This document shows, piece after piece, positions 44,107 to 55,619 of a stretch of 64,000 nt of DNA. Under the pieces are notes generated by a model that was given only the letters and a program-made list of their open reading frames with translations, was not told where the DNA came from and made no database searches. The stretch is from positions 248,001 through 312,000 of the forward strand of contig PZJY01000010.1 in assembly GCA_031472005.1 (NCBI GenBank), read 5' to 3'. The first letter of the stretch is position 1, and every line of letters starts with the position of its first letter. The position numbers and the translations under genes were made by a program. This DNA comes from Tetracladium setigerum (Eukaryota > Ascomycota > Leotiomycetes > Helotiales).

Positions 44107-47100
44107 GATGGGCGACTCCAAGGGACCGGTTTTGGTGGTTTAATGGTGGCCTTGCGAAGTTGTGATATTGGAAAGGCTCCGCGCATCACAGAGGTACAGT
44201 AGGTCTCAGAGTGGGCAACTGCACAAGTCTTCCTTCTTACAAGAGGATGGCTTCGTTCCTTGCCAATAAGAGAGGACCAAGATATCCGCCACCTTCAATA
44301 CTGTAGGTAAGCACAGTGCAGTCTTTTCTTCATATTGGATATGATCGGAGAGGGACTGGACCGCAGCAAAGAATGGTTTGGGCTGCAGCAGTTGCAGCGT
44401 GAGATTCGGTGGGGCGTCCGTATGGAGTCTGGATGTCACCCTCCAAACCAAAGTTGCTTTGTTCTGTTTTTGTTCTCTCGCTCCTTCGTAGCTGGGGTTT
44501 TGGTGAGTCCCCTGCCATTTCAGGGTCGGTGAGTGGAGGAATTGATGCTTATCCAGAACGTGGCGTCCACACTGGCAGGGTTCTATCCGGAGAGAGCGAC
44601 GATTTTCGTGGGTCGAATAGCGAGCATGCGATGACAGCCAATGAGTGTAAGGCCTAGCGAAGAGAGTCAAGGATCTTGGATGAGACGATGAGCTTCAGCC
44701 TTGTGAGATGGTGAGCTACCTCCGTCGCTTTGAAGCTACCTGGTACTAATTTTGACTTCACAGGTGCTGGATGAAAGGGCCAAATCAGAGGCCAGAATCG
44801 AGAGGACGATGACTGTCGAATGACCGAGTCAATTTTCGAGGTGTGCGGGACACGATTGGAGAGCTTTCAGGCAAAGTCCGAAGAGGTGCAGATGGGAGGG
44901 GGTCTTTGTTGATATTTTGGGTCGACACGAGCCACGCCAGTAGTGTTCAAGCCACAAAGGTTCAATATCGAAGGCTCGAAGGCTGGAAGCCGCCCCAACG
45001 AGTGACGGAAGCAAACGTGGACAGTAGAGTAGCACAAGCTGTCTTAGTTCTTCAGAGCTGAGGTTCCCAAAACTTGAAATTGAGAAAAGTTCCAGAGACT
45101 TGGCGGGAGTATGATTTGTTTTGCTGGTGGTGCCATGGTGATAGTGGTAATGGAAGAAAGCTTTGCACAGTGCACACCACTGTTTGCGGCGTAGTCAACA
45201 ATTGTAATCGAGGGGCCGAATAGGGAAATATAGGTCCGCTCGTACGGTCTTTGTCAGACCGGAGTGGGGTTCCGTTCCTCTCATCACCGCAGTCATCGGT
45301 AGGCACTGCACTTGGGGGATATTTTGATACTGTAATTTCAATGATGTTGCGGCTCTTCCGAATCATAATAATAACAGACGATGTCAGACAATTGAGGGGC
45401 TCTTTGGAATGATTGCGGTGAGTGAGGGAAAAGAAAGAATGAGCTGTGAACACAAATGACGGGAGTCCGGATGCCAAGCTCCCTTAGCGAGGGCGATCTC
45501 ACGTGTATTCCCGAATTGTTGACTTTCACCCATCATCCACGTACTCTCACGAGGAGTAAGAAACTATGTCCGAAAGATAACATCAACGAAGAAGAAACGA
45601 TCAAAGTTCTTGAGAAGAGGAGGGAAAGCCACAAGTCATATTCATGAAGTAGTTGAAGATATGGGCCGTACAAGGCTGAACGGGGTGGGGGGGATGCCCT
45701 GAGGGAGTGGCTGGGAGTGGGTGGTGGAGCGAGAGCTAGTGGGGAAGTCCACTAAGAGCTTCTTGGGGTCTCAGTCCCCTCATGAAGTCTAGGCCTCTGC
45801 TTGCTGGTAATGAGCAAAAGGCTGTTGAGTTGTGCTGGGCATTATTGATTCTCGCTTCAGCGACCACTCACATAGCGCCAGCAGACAACCTCCATGCAAT
45901 GACACCTGCATCTTTCTGCAAGCCCACAGGCCCTAGCACGACCGAAATGTACGCCTGCTTACGAGGACGTTGTGCAGTGCGCTTGACGGATCCTCCCACT
46001 CTCGCTCGCCTGCCGTTACCGTGATCTCAAGATCTCTCGATCTCGATCACTAAAGAGAAAACTGTGCAGTCAGTGCCAGTCACAACAGTTTGGTTAGTTG
46101 GTAGGTAGAGGGGCGATAGCAAGCAAGCATACTCCGTACGGAGGTCCAGGACGGTAGATCCAAGCTTCAGTCAACCTCAGCCTCCATTCAGCCTTCAATA
46201 ATGTGAACAACTCTGAGTAGATATTCAAGTCATGTCCGATATGGCCCCCAAATGAGAGTCACTACCATGTGGGCACGCTGTAGAATACCCATCTCCGCTC
46301 CCTGTTTGCGCTCAGTAAACAAATCGTGAGACCTTCATTTCTGTTGCAACCGTTTTACGAAGCACTATATGACCGACTACGGGCCAACGTTCGTAAAGCT
46401 ACCCTAAGAATGGAATAATGGAGGATGAGGGGGCTTCTAAAATCACCGAGGGATGGGTCTAAAATGAATAATGGTGGGCCGTGAAAGGGTTGCATCTGCC
46501 CCGCGCCACCCCTTCCTTGGCTTTGTTCCCATTGTTGCAATGATCAGGGCTTTCAGGCACCCTCACCCGAGAGCATCTGAACATTCCACCGCTCTTGTTG
46601 GCCAATCGAACACATGCTGGTTCCTTGTTTGCATTTGAGCCTCGAACTCTGAATGCATCTATCTGGTGGCGGCCTTCCCTTCCCACGAGGAGAAATCTGC
46701 CCTGGGCGGAGAAAACTTTCCCGCAGTAGGTGGTGAGAAAAGATCCTCTGCCATTTTTTGATAACATCATCCCCCTGCTCTACATACATCCTTGCTCATA
46801 TACCTTGGAGCCTAGGATTCTGTGAACAGATGCGATCCCGAGTGACAGATCCGACCAAATACTCCGTCCATTCCTCTCTTTCTCACCAAAACTTCCAAAC
46901 GCAATCTACACGCTTTTCCTTCTCTGAGTAAGTGCAATCTTGGAAAATTCCCAGCAAACCGCAGCATCGCCGTCTCATCGAATCACTGGCCCAACTGTTC
47001 CCAGCATCCTTCGCCAGCAGTCGTGGCATATGCCTGCAAGTCATCATCCACTTTGTTTTTGGAAATAAATCCTTGACATCCCTTCCCCGTCCCTGTCAGC

Positions 47101-47370
47101 CAATCCGCACCCCTCATTGCCAAAGCAGGAAGCTCCGAGCTTCAGCCTTGGGCTGACCAGACCCAGCCGTATAATACCACGCAGGCACACCGTCTACCCA
47201 GACTTTGCATTCCTTTGCCTTCCTTCGCCAGTCAATCTTTGTCAAGCTTCACGAAACAATCACGCTCGCTCGATTGTAATAAAACCCCAAGCAAGAGCCC
47301 GCTGTCTCTTCGCCACCATCGTTTTGCTGCAAACTGTGCATAGAAGAAGAATCGGAAATCTATTGCCGTG
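44107..47370. other. 3.3-kb gene-poor region with a G-quadruplex-prone patch
   Basis: Longest stretch without a credible gene. Short frames on both strands have no family resemblance. A G-rich patch at about 45680-45745 has runs of 3-7 G (GGGG-T-GGGGGGG, then three GGG runs). The final 500 bp before 47371 are C/T-rich, like a long 5' leader. The size suggests an extended promoter for the mucin-like wall protein. Confidence 0.45.
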
Positions 47371-50300
47371 ATGATCTGGAAGAGGAGCTTGTGTGTGGCC
47401 GCTGGGCTGTTGGGAGCCGCATCAATTGCAACTGCACAGGAAGGTAGAAATGGTCGAATTGAGCGACGACATGATACAACAACAGTAACTGTTTCGCCAA
47501 GCTGTGGGGGAGGAGGCTATGAAGGAGGAGACTATGGATGCGCTACGTACTGCCAGAATCATCCTTATTATTCGACAGTCACGGTGACAGCTTCCGCGCA
47601 ATCGCCTTCAATGTAAGTAGCAGCTGTTCAAGAATAGCGTCAAAAAAACCGAGTTAACAAATTTCCAGCTCGATTAGCACAACCACCGTGGTAGAGGTCA
47701 GTATCCAGACGGTCTACCCTACAGCACCTACGCCTTCAGTGTAAGTGGATTTTCAGAGGAGTACAGATCCGATACTAATGTTTTTTCAGGTCTACGGTAA
47801 CGACGACACAGACAGTCTATCCCGATGAATCATGCCCAACTCCAACAGCATGCCCGACACCAGATTATCCCTCATGTCCTGAGCCAACGCAGTGCCCAAC
47901 ACCAGATTATCCCTCATGCCCTTCGCCAACGGCATGTCCGACACCAGATATTCCAACTCCAACTGCTTGCCCGACACCAGATATTCCAACTCCAACTGCG
48001 TGCCCGACACCTGATACTCCAACTCCAACTGCATGCCCAACTCCGGAAACACCTTCAGTGTAAGCATAATAATCAAACAATCTGGGACGTTGACTAAAGT
48101 ATGCTCAGATCCACAACAACTGAATATATTTACATTGTGTAAGTTATGACATCTAAAATCTAAGATTGAGCTAACAATTCCATAGTAATAACTCGACAAT
48201 CACTGTATGTTCAGTCTGAAATTAATTGCATTGACTTTGGGCATTATACTAATTAGAACAAGCAAACCGACGAGTCGACAGTAACTGCGACCGCGTACAA
48301 CGTGTAAGTATTTCCATTTTGCTTGAGTGATTGAGGATCTAGGCCCTGCAGACAGGATCAAGGGTGCATGCAGGAGCCATGGGTAATCTAGAATTCCATG
48401 AGACTTCAGGCTAACATAACTTTTCAGCACTACCACCACAGATTTCACAACAGCGACAACAACTCTCACGACATCGACTCCTTACAATGTCACAGTGACA
48501 AACTCTTACGGTTTCCCAATCACGACAACCGTCTGGCGATTCTACGTGACTACGCAGCGGATATATGTATGTTACCCCTTCGTCCTGCCACCGAAGATTA
48601 CTGACATGCAAAGATTCCAAAGCCAACTACTACAACCGCTACGGACTATGTCACGGTCTCGACGCAGGATACGGTCACTGTAGGTTCTTCTTGTCTGAGA
48701 TGCGAGGGCCTTTCTAATCTTAGCAGGTTCCAACCACAACGACAACGACCACGATCACAACTGATTACTCGACATCGACTGTAAGCCTTTACCTAAATCT
48801 CAATAAGAATCACGCTAATTTACCCAGTATATCACAACATACACAACGTCGTTCCCAGTTACGGTCAATAACACCTTGACATCGTACTCCACGACAACCC
48901 TCACAGAGACAGAGACAACTGTTTTCACGACCTCTTACCCAGTCACGGTATGTTTCCCTCCAGACCATTTCCTGAGCCATACTGATTTGTTGAATAGGAA
49001 ACTACAATTGTACGCCTCAGCCATCTTCTCGTTGTTTTATCAAGCTAACCTCGATAGACCACCGACACAGCAACACAAGTGTTGACGACATGTGAGTAAT
49101 ATTCCAGTTCCGACACCCTTCCTAACTAACTCTTTACTTTTAGCCGTCACGGTCACTCCCGATCCAATCGTTATCACCACCACATTGTCCGGACAAGTCA
49201 CAACCTTGACACTTCCGCCTGTTGTAAGTTTTTCTTTTATCACGCTTCCTGGGAGTGTCACTACACTTCCAGGCGAAATTACAACTTTGCCCGGCCAAAT
49301 CACAACGGTCTCTGGAGACGTTATTACAGTGCCTGGTCAAGTCGTCACGGTCTCTGGAGATACTATTACATTACCTGGTGAAGTTACCACGGTTTCTGGA
49401 GGTTTCATCACAGTCACGACAATTTCTACAGATTTCATTACATTGCCTGGTCAAATCACGACAGTCTCGGGGATATTGTCACAGTGCCTGGTCAAGTCGT
49501 CACAGTTCCTGGAAATACTGTAACAGTACCTGGTCAAGGCACCACGGTTTCTGAAGGTTTTATTACAATCACTACGGTTGCTACCGATTTCATTACATTG
49601 CCTGGTCAAATCACAACTATTTCTGGGAATGTTATTACAGTGCCTGGGCAAGGCACCACGGTTTCTGGGGGATTTATTATCGTCACTAGGGTTTCTACCG
49701 ATTTCATTACATTACCTGGTCAAATAACGACGGTTTCTGGGGATGTTATCACAGTCCCTGGTCAAATCACAAGCCTTCCAGGTGAGACTATCACGCTAAC
49801 ACTTCCGGGTCAGACTACAACGGTTTCGGGAGAGTTGACGACAATTCCTGGTGAACTCACGACTATTACCGTCCCCACCACGATTCCCGGAGAAGTCACA
49901 ACACTTCCAGGCGAGCTTACAACGATCACGCTTTCTGGTCAAGTCACAACCCTTTCAGGACAGGTCACTACTTTACCTGGCCAAGTCACCACTTTGTCTG
50001 GCCAGGTTACCACCGTTGATGGACCGACCACCACCGTCGTGGTTCCACCTTCAACTAGTAAGATCTTCTGTCTTCTCTCCAAATGGTTACTTAAGTACTA
50101 ACATCTTTCAGTCACCACGACATTCACCACGGTACTTCCACCAGGGACCACAACTCTCACTCTGGACGGCACCACGGTTGTTACAACTATTCCAGGACCA
50201 ACGAGCACCATCACCACAACTTTCACGTCACCAGGAAGCACTGTGACGATCCGAGAAGCGTTTGTTTGCGCTCCACCAACCAACACCGGACCAGTCGTAC

Positions 50301-51340
50301 CTCAAGATACCAGTGCAAGCGCTCTGTGGGGTTGCTCTCCAGGATTTATCTGTAACGCTCCCAAGCCAGCAGGTTGTGCCATTTACGCAGAACCTCCAGC
50401 ACAAAACTATCTTTGTGAAGCCAAGTACTGTATCCCCGCTCCACAATTTGAGGTAGTGACCTGGCCTGAAGGAGAGACCGCCTATTACCCACCACCTCCA
50501 TCTGGTTACTACAACCTCAACCCTCGAGCATTCGGGTTGGATTACACTATCTTCACGAAGAATGTTATTGTGACCTACACTACTATCCAAGGCTCTCGCG
50601 TTCCAGTAACCATCACAACTGGTCTTTACAATTCCCAGGCTTCCCTCACACACTTCCCACCTGCTGCTACCGCACCTCCTAAGATCAAGGCTCGCATGAT
50701 CGTAAAGAGAGATGACACAATCATGCCAGCAGTCTGCTTCCCATCTTGCAACAACTGCTACCTCGAAGCCCAACGTGTCGGTAAATCGCCCGCAATCTGT
50801 CAACCTGGCTCATCATTCCTTCGTTACCGCGGTGCCTGCGACAACTGCGTGACCGCAAACGGCGACACCACAAAAGTAACCCAGCAAACCTACTTCAACC
50901 CACGCATTAATGAAATCGTCGGGTTCTGCAATAACGCCGCTCCACCTGCTGATCCCGTTACTCTTCCCGAACCCGAGCCAGTCACCTCCACCAGCACCCT
51001 TGTGCAAGTTCCTCAACCGCCACCAACGAGCACTGCCGTGGAAGTTGTCACTCAAGCCGCACCAACACCAACTTCACCTGTTGTTGTTACAGCCACAAGC
51101 ACATTCGTTGCGCCAACTTTGGAGCAAACCTCTGCTGAGCCAACCTCAACTTCGATTGTTGTGGTCACTCCTCCAGTACCCGCCAGCACATCTTCCACAA
51201 CCTTCCTCCAAGTCTCACCAACTCCCTCCGCAAACAGCACACCAGTTGTAGAGTTCGACGGTGCAGCATCCTCCACGCTAGCCAGCAAGATAACATTGAT
51301 CTCGATCTTTGTCCTCTCCGCCCTAGCACTCCTCCTCTAA
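47371..51340 (+). CDS. Mucin-like, repeat-rich GPI-anchored cell-wall protein
   Basis: Secreted Thr/Ser/Pro-rich surface protein spread over roughly twelve exons with many short introns. It starts MIWKRSLCVAAGLLGAASIATAQ (signal peptide), with a second ATG one codon earlier. Regions in order: a Cys/Gly segment; a Pro repeat with 11-residue ACPTPDIPTPT-type units (about 47830-48055); short TTTTVT exons; and a long run of seven-residue units of the form T-(L/V)-(P/S)-G-x-(I/V)-T (about 49250-50045). A Cys-rich region follows (CSPGFICNAPKPAGC, FPSCNNCYLEAQR), then a Pro/Thr stalk, and a GPI signal ending in ITLISIFVLSALALLL. Frame is broken once, at the GGGG of 49469-49472, where one missing G restores SGDIVTVPGQ. 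Likely heavily O-mannosylated, with an adhesive or protective role at the wall. Small-exon boundaries are approximate. Confidence 0.75.
47830..48055 (+). repeat. 33-bp coding tandem repeat (Pro/Thr/Cys units)
   Basis: Repeats of TGCCC(G/A)ACACCAGAT(A)T(T/C)CC-type units encode ACPTPD(I/Y)P(T/S). About six copies, the last three nearly identical, which implies recent expansion. Confidence 0.75.
49250..50045 (+). repeat. 21-bp coding tandem repeat array (TLPGQIT/TVSGDVI units)
   Basis: About 35-38 heptapeptide units, each with an invariant Gly at position 4, grouped into larger blocks of about 40 residues that alternate LPGQ, SGD and VPGQ units with a STDFI spacer. The hierarchical repeat suggests array growth by unequal recombination. 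Confidence 0.8.
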
Positions 51341-53089
51341 TCCCAGAGCTCCGCCAAACTTGACTTTTTAGCACTTGATTTTATCTGCGATTTTTACGCG
51401 ATTTTTTGCATTTTAACGACTTTACATTCAATTGGAACGGGAAAGGCCATGCATGCATTTTTTGAATGAAACTTTACGAAGTTTGTTTTTGTGGGGATAT
51501 CATGTTTTTTGTTCTTCATGATTTTTGCGGCATTTGCGATGCATGATATTATACCCCTACCACGATCATTTTATATATACCCAGCTTTCATCGGTCAGGA
51601 AAAGGAGACCTGATGAAATGCGCGACACTCATTTTTATGGAAAACGACACACACATAACGAAATTTGCATTTTATACGGGAAGGGAGATAAATTTGCAAC
51701 TTTTACGACACTCTTTTGGGATAATGAATAATGTGTGTGTTCATTGGATGATATCTCGGATATCAGTTACGGTCTTTTACGAATACAACGCAAAACGCGG
51801 TCTATGCATGCATGCATTTAATGTACGGTGGAGGGCAATGGGACGGGAGAGGAGAGGAAAGAAGCGGATGCAAAATCTCGAATCGGTGTGGTCAGGGCAT
51901 CCAAGGCAACAAAGACAACCAACCACACACGGGACAGGACAATGGGAAATTTTAATGGAAGAAAAGGATAGATACCCCCCTTTGGCAGCAGACGAGGCCT
52001 CGGAAATTTGAAATTTGGAACTTTGGGATGGAGATTGTGAGAGATTGAGAGAGAGACGGGAAAACCACACGCTCATTTATTAATGGGTGCGGCGTTTTTT
52101 GGTGGGGGAGGTTTGGGGGATGGGGATTGGGGATTGGGTTGGGGGTTTAATGATTTTGCTCTTTTTAGGGTTGGGGGATTTTGAGGTCGATTTTGAGGTT
52201 GATTTGAAAGAGTGGTGCTTGGGTTGGTGATGCTGTTGTTGTGTGTGAGGAAGAATGGGGATGTGATAGATTGGTTGGATGAGGGAAGAAGTTGATGTGA
52301 ATTTTGCGTTATTTGGCTTTATCTAATTCTTGAGTGTGGAGATAAAATTTAATAGACTATTTGATATGCGATCTATTTCTCACCTGTTCGACGTGATATG
52401 ATTTGATCTGATTTGGTGTTTTTTTGGGGTTAATGGGGTGACTTGTTGTTTGGGGGGACCTATCTCTTCGCTTATTTGTAGGACTTGATTTGAAGTTTAT
52501 TTCTGTAGTAGGTTATGTTTTTCATGCGATCCATCCTTACCTGTACAATGAATCTTGATATGAAGCTTTTAAGTCTTCGCGTATAAGAAGTAATAGTATT
52601 AACTTATTTTGATATTAAATATATTTAGAAAGAGTTATTAAAGAGAGCTTATATAAACTTTAAATACGTTTAATTACTTTATAAAGCTTTACTTTAAGGT
52701 TATAAACTATTAATTATAAATAGAAAATGAATAAAATGATTAAAAGTCGGGGATTTCTTTTAATGAAAAAAAGTTACGATTTTTTTATTCCCGGCGTGCT
52801 AAGCTATTTCCAAAACTTACCTACTATAATTACTGCTTTTCCCTCCTATGGCCGCCGGAATGCCCGAATAAGTAAGCTTATTAAGGCACTGCATGCCAAG
52901 CAGTAAGCATCTCCAAGAAAAGATCTCATCTCCTTCAAATCATGCCTAGCCTCTTCCCCCTCTCAAAGAGACATATTCTCACCTATTGCCGCCTGATTCA
53001 GATCTTTTGATCCCAATCGACTCTTTGTTCAAACAATATATCTCTGAGTTTCGGAAAATGTCTTCTCCCCTTACCTCAGCTCTCCCCGC
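51341..53089. other. Non-coding region with G-run cluster and AT-rich island
   Basis: Includes the 3' flank of the mucin gene with repeated ATGCATGCAT-like palindromes. A dense G-run cluster lies at 52103-52145 (GGGGG, GGGGG, GGGG, GGGG, GGG, GGGGG). The first copy of a long direct repeat (52370-52570) follows, then a very AT-rich, TA-rich island at about 52575-52760. Confidence 0.55.
52370..52570 (+). repeat. ~200-bp direct repeat, copy 1
   Basis: Aligns with 54850-55049: both contain CACCTGTTCGA(C/T)GTGATATGATTTGA, then GGACTTGATTTGAAGTTTATTTCTGTAGTAG, CATGCGATC and CTTGATATGAAGCTTTT. Differences are mostly C/T and G/A. The middle part is more diverged. Confidence 0.85.
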
Positions 53090-53776
53090 ATGCCTTCGGA
53101 AATCCTTGATCAAATCTGGAAGCATGCTATTTCCTCATATCCGCCACGAACAATCGAGCTTCGCAAGGCTCCCCCCTCAAAAGATAGTATCGATACCAGT
53201 CAAGTCTGGCCCTATAACCTTTCCTTCACCTCTCACGCACCCATTCCTTCCGTCCTACATACATGTGCCCGCTCCCGCAAGCTGGCCAAGCGACGATGGA
53301 CATTATCCTTCGGAGCCGTGGAACCAGTGCGAGAAGTAGCGGACGGGCCGATCGTCAAGAAGCGAATCCCAAAAGTGTGGTTCGATTTCGAGACCGACAC
53401 GCTGCTCTTCCTTGGTAAGAGCCGTGACGGGCGGACGTCGAATTACACCCTCCTTGATGTGGAGCCGCCTCTTGAATACGTGGAGAGAGAACAAGTGCGC
53501 AATGTTGCCGTCTATTGGGAAAACCTTGGATCCAATGACTACGAGCATTACAGGAAGCGGGATATCAAGGCTGTGTTTCGGAACTTGAAGAGGCTAGTCT
53601 TAGTGTATTCTTTGACGGATCCGCCCGAGTTCAAGAAGGGGAGCGAGCTGGGGTTAGTGGATGGGAGGAGCAATACGATCTCGAATCGGGATGATTTTTT
53701 TGCTGTGAATAAGGTTCATGAAATGTACGGGTATTGGAAGGTTGAGGTTGATGATAAGATTATTGTTTCGCAATAA
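53090..53776 (+). CDS. 2EXR-domain protein
   Basis: Single-exon protein of about 228 residues, or slightly longer if the true start lies upstream. The N-terminal MPSEILDQIWKHAISSYPPRTIEL matches the opening (LPxEIRxxIW) of the fungal 2EXR domain, which is abundant and uncharacterised. Further marks are SVLHTCARSRKLAKRRW and KVWFDFETDTLLF, the usual sequence of blocks in these proteins. The Phe/Pro-rich run that normally precedes the LP motif is only partly visible, so the start codon is uncertain. It is flanked on both sides by the two copies of a ~200-bp direct repeat and by AT-rich sequence, hinting at a duplicated or inserted segment. Confidence 0.65.
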   Translation: MPSEILDQIWKHAISSYPPRTIELRKAPPSKDSIDTSQVWPYNLSFTSHAPIPSVLHTCARSRKLAKRRWTLSFGAVEPVREVADGPIVKKRIPKVWFDFETDTLLFLGKSRDGRTSNYTLLDVEPPLEYVEREQVRNVAVYWENLGSNDYEHYRKRDIKAVFRNLKRLVLVYSLTDPPEFKKGSELGLVDGRSNTISNRDDFFAVNKVHEMYGYWKVEVDDKIIVSQ

Positions 53777-54849
53777 TTAGTAATTCAGAGTAATCGTTAG
53801 CCTCGGTTGATTAGCTTCTGGCGTCCCTTTTATAACAATAGATATAAGAATAGCTGCTGTACCAGCAGTTATAAGGATATAAGGTAATAACTAATAACTA
53901 GCTTAGACCCTGAAGAGACTCGGAGGGTTTCGGAAGTACTTATATATAATAAATAAGGGACTTCTCCCTACTCTCTAAAGCTCTTCCCTTCTCCTTATCT
54001 TTTTATTTCCTTTAAAGTAGACCTATAGAGTCTGATTTACCTCATATACATACTCCTATATACCTCTGTTCCGTGCGTTACCATAGTAGAGAGCAGGTTC
54101 CCAGCTCCCTGGACCTGGCTCTCCAGACATCACTACACCAAGAATACAGACCGTATTATTGGACCATTGCTGTCTCCCTCAAACGTACTACCACTCTGGT
54201 AGTTAAGTGACGATCGTCGTACACTCGTACTCAAGTGTAACCAACAGTAAGATAGTGTAATTTAGTTCTTTGAGAAAACTATTTGAATCAACGAGGAGTG
54301 GCGTGCACAATACTGCATGCATGTGAGGGAGAACTGTTCAACAGCTGCAAAACTCTGGCGATAGAAGACAAGACAGAACGACTCTATCTAGTAGATAAAT
54401 TCCAAAAGCTAGAAAATCAAATTGAGACTGGAACTCAGGAGCGCCCTGATGGAAACTTTCAACGATACTTTCGTTTGGAAGAATCCTGCATGGCTCATTC
54501 GTCACCTCTCTTTCCCAATCCTGGTCAAAAACCCATAGCAGCTTTAGCGTTGCCGTTTACAAAGTAGCAAAGCGTCTTTAAATAACCACTGGGATGTCAG
54601 AGTTGAGCATGTGACTGACTTTAGAAATGAACTCTGAGGAAAGGGTAAGTGAGATTCGCAGAGATGGAAAGCATGTGAGGAACCGACAGGTAGTTGGAGT
54701 AAAGCAAATAAAGGAGAACTTGCTCGCAGGTTCTGGAAAAAAGAATACAACCCATTCCCAAGGTCAACACACTCAAGGCGAATACAAAGGTGGACCCACC
54801 GTAGCTTCCAGCTTCCAAGTTTTTCTTCTCGGTCTCCACCATTCCAAGG
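53777..54849. other. AT-rich spacer without a recognised gene
   Basis: Part at 53780-54060 is rich in TA steps. Short frames at 54283-54567 and 54627-54881 show no similarity to any family I know. Confidence 0.4.
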
Positions 54850-55049
54850 CATATATTTTTCACCTGTTCGATGTGATATGATTTGACTTGATTTGATGTT
54901 TTTTTTCATGCCATAGGACTATTTTTAAGGGGATCTAATTATCTCTCGCTCTTTTTGTGGGACTTGATTTGAAGTTTATTTCTGTAGTAGATTATATTTT
55001 CATGCGATCAATCCTTACTTGTACAATGAAATCTTGATATGAAGCTTTT
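54850..55049 (+). repeat. ~200-bp direct repeat, copy 2
   Basis: Second copy of the repeat at 52370-52570, 2.48 kb away in the same orientation. It is followed by a 12-13 bp A run at about 55057-55069. Confidence 0.85.
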
Positions 55050-55619
55050 GTATCTATAAAAAAAAAAAATTGGCTTCTCTTTGTGAGATTGTGGCAAGAA
55101 GATGTGTGTGGATGGATGGGAGTGTGGAACTTATTAAGCGCCGTATCTGTTTGGGTTGCAGAGTGCAGAATGCAGTGTGTTGCATACTGCATTCGAGGGA
55201 CATGGGGGGTCTGCTGGATTCATAGGTCAGTGAGGGAAGGGGGGCTAGTTGGACGAGTACAACCAAAGCAGCCACACACACCCTGCAGTCAGCCAGCACT
55301 CATTGGGGTGGTTGTTCGCAAGGCGGAGAATTCTCTGCTGGTGGGTTTTTAGCTGTATCCAAGCACAAGGCGAAATTCCGCCTCGTGAGCTGCTGAGCCT
55401 GGGACGACTGAGCCTGAGCTCATAGAGCTCCGCACTTTGCTGGCTCAGTCTGGTCGTTGATTTTGTTCGTTTTGTTGCTTCTTTCCTTCTCTTATATTTC
55501 TTCTCTTCTGTCAGTACTGCCTTCTGTTGACTTTGGAACTTTGGGGTGACCTCTGTGACGAGGTCTTTTCAAAGTGGTTGGGAACCTCCTCAATCCAGGC
55601 CCTCAAACATCAGCCCAAC

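Noticed and set aside
51777..52076. Minus-strand open frame downstream of the mucin gene
   Set aside because: No conserved motif; it lies in the 3' flank with simple-sequence bias.
52370..55049. LTR retrotransposon with the direct repeats as LTRs
   Set aside because: The interior has no gag or pol sequence, and no primer-binding or polypurine tract was seen; kept only as a repeat finding.
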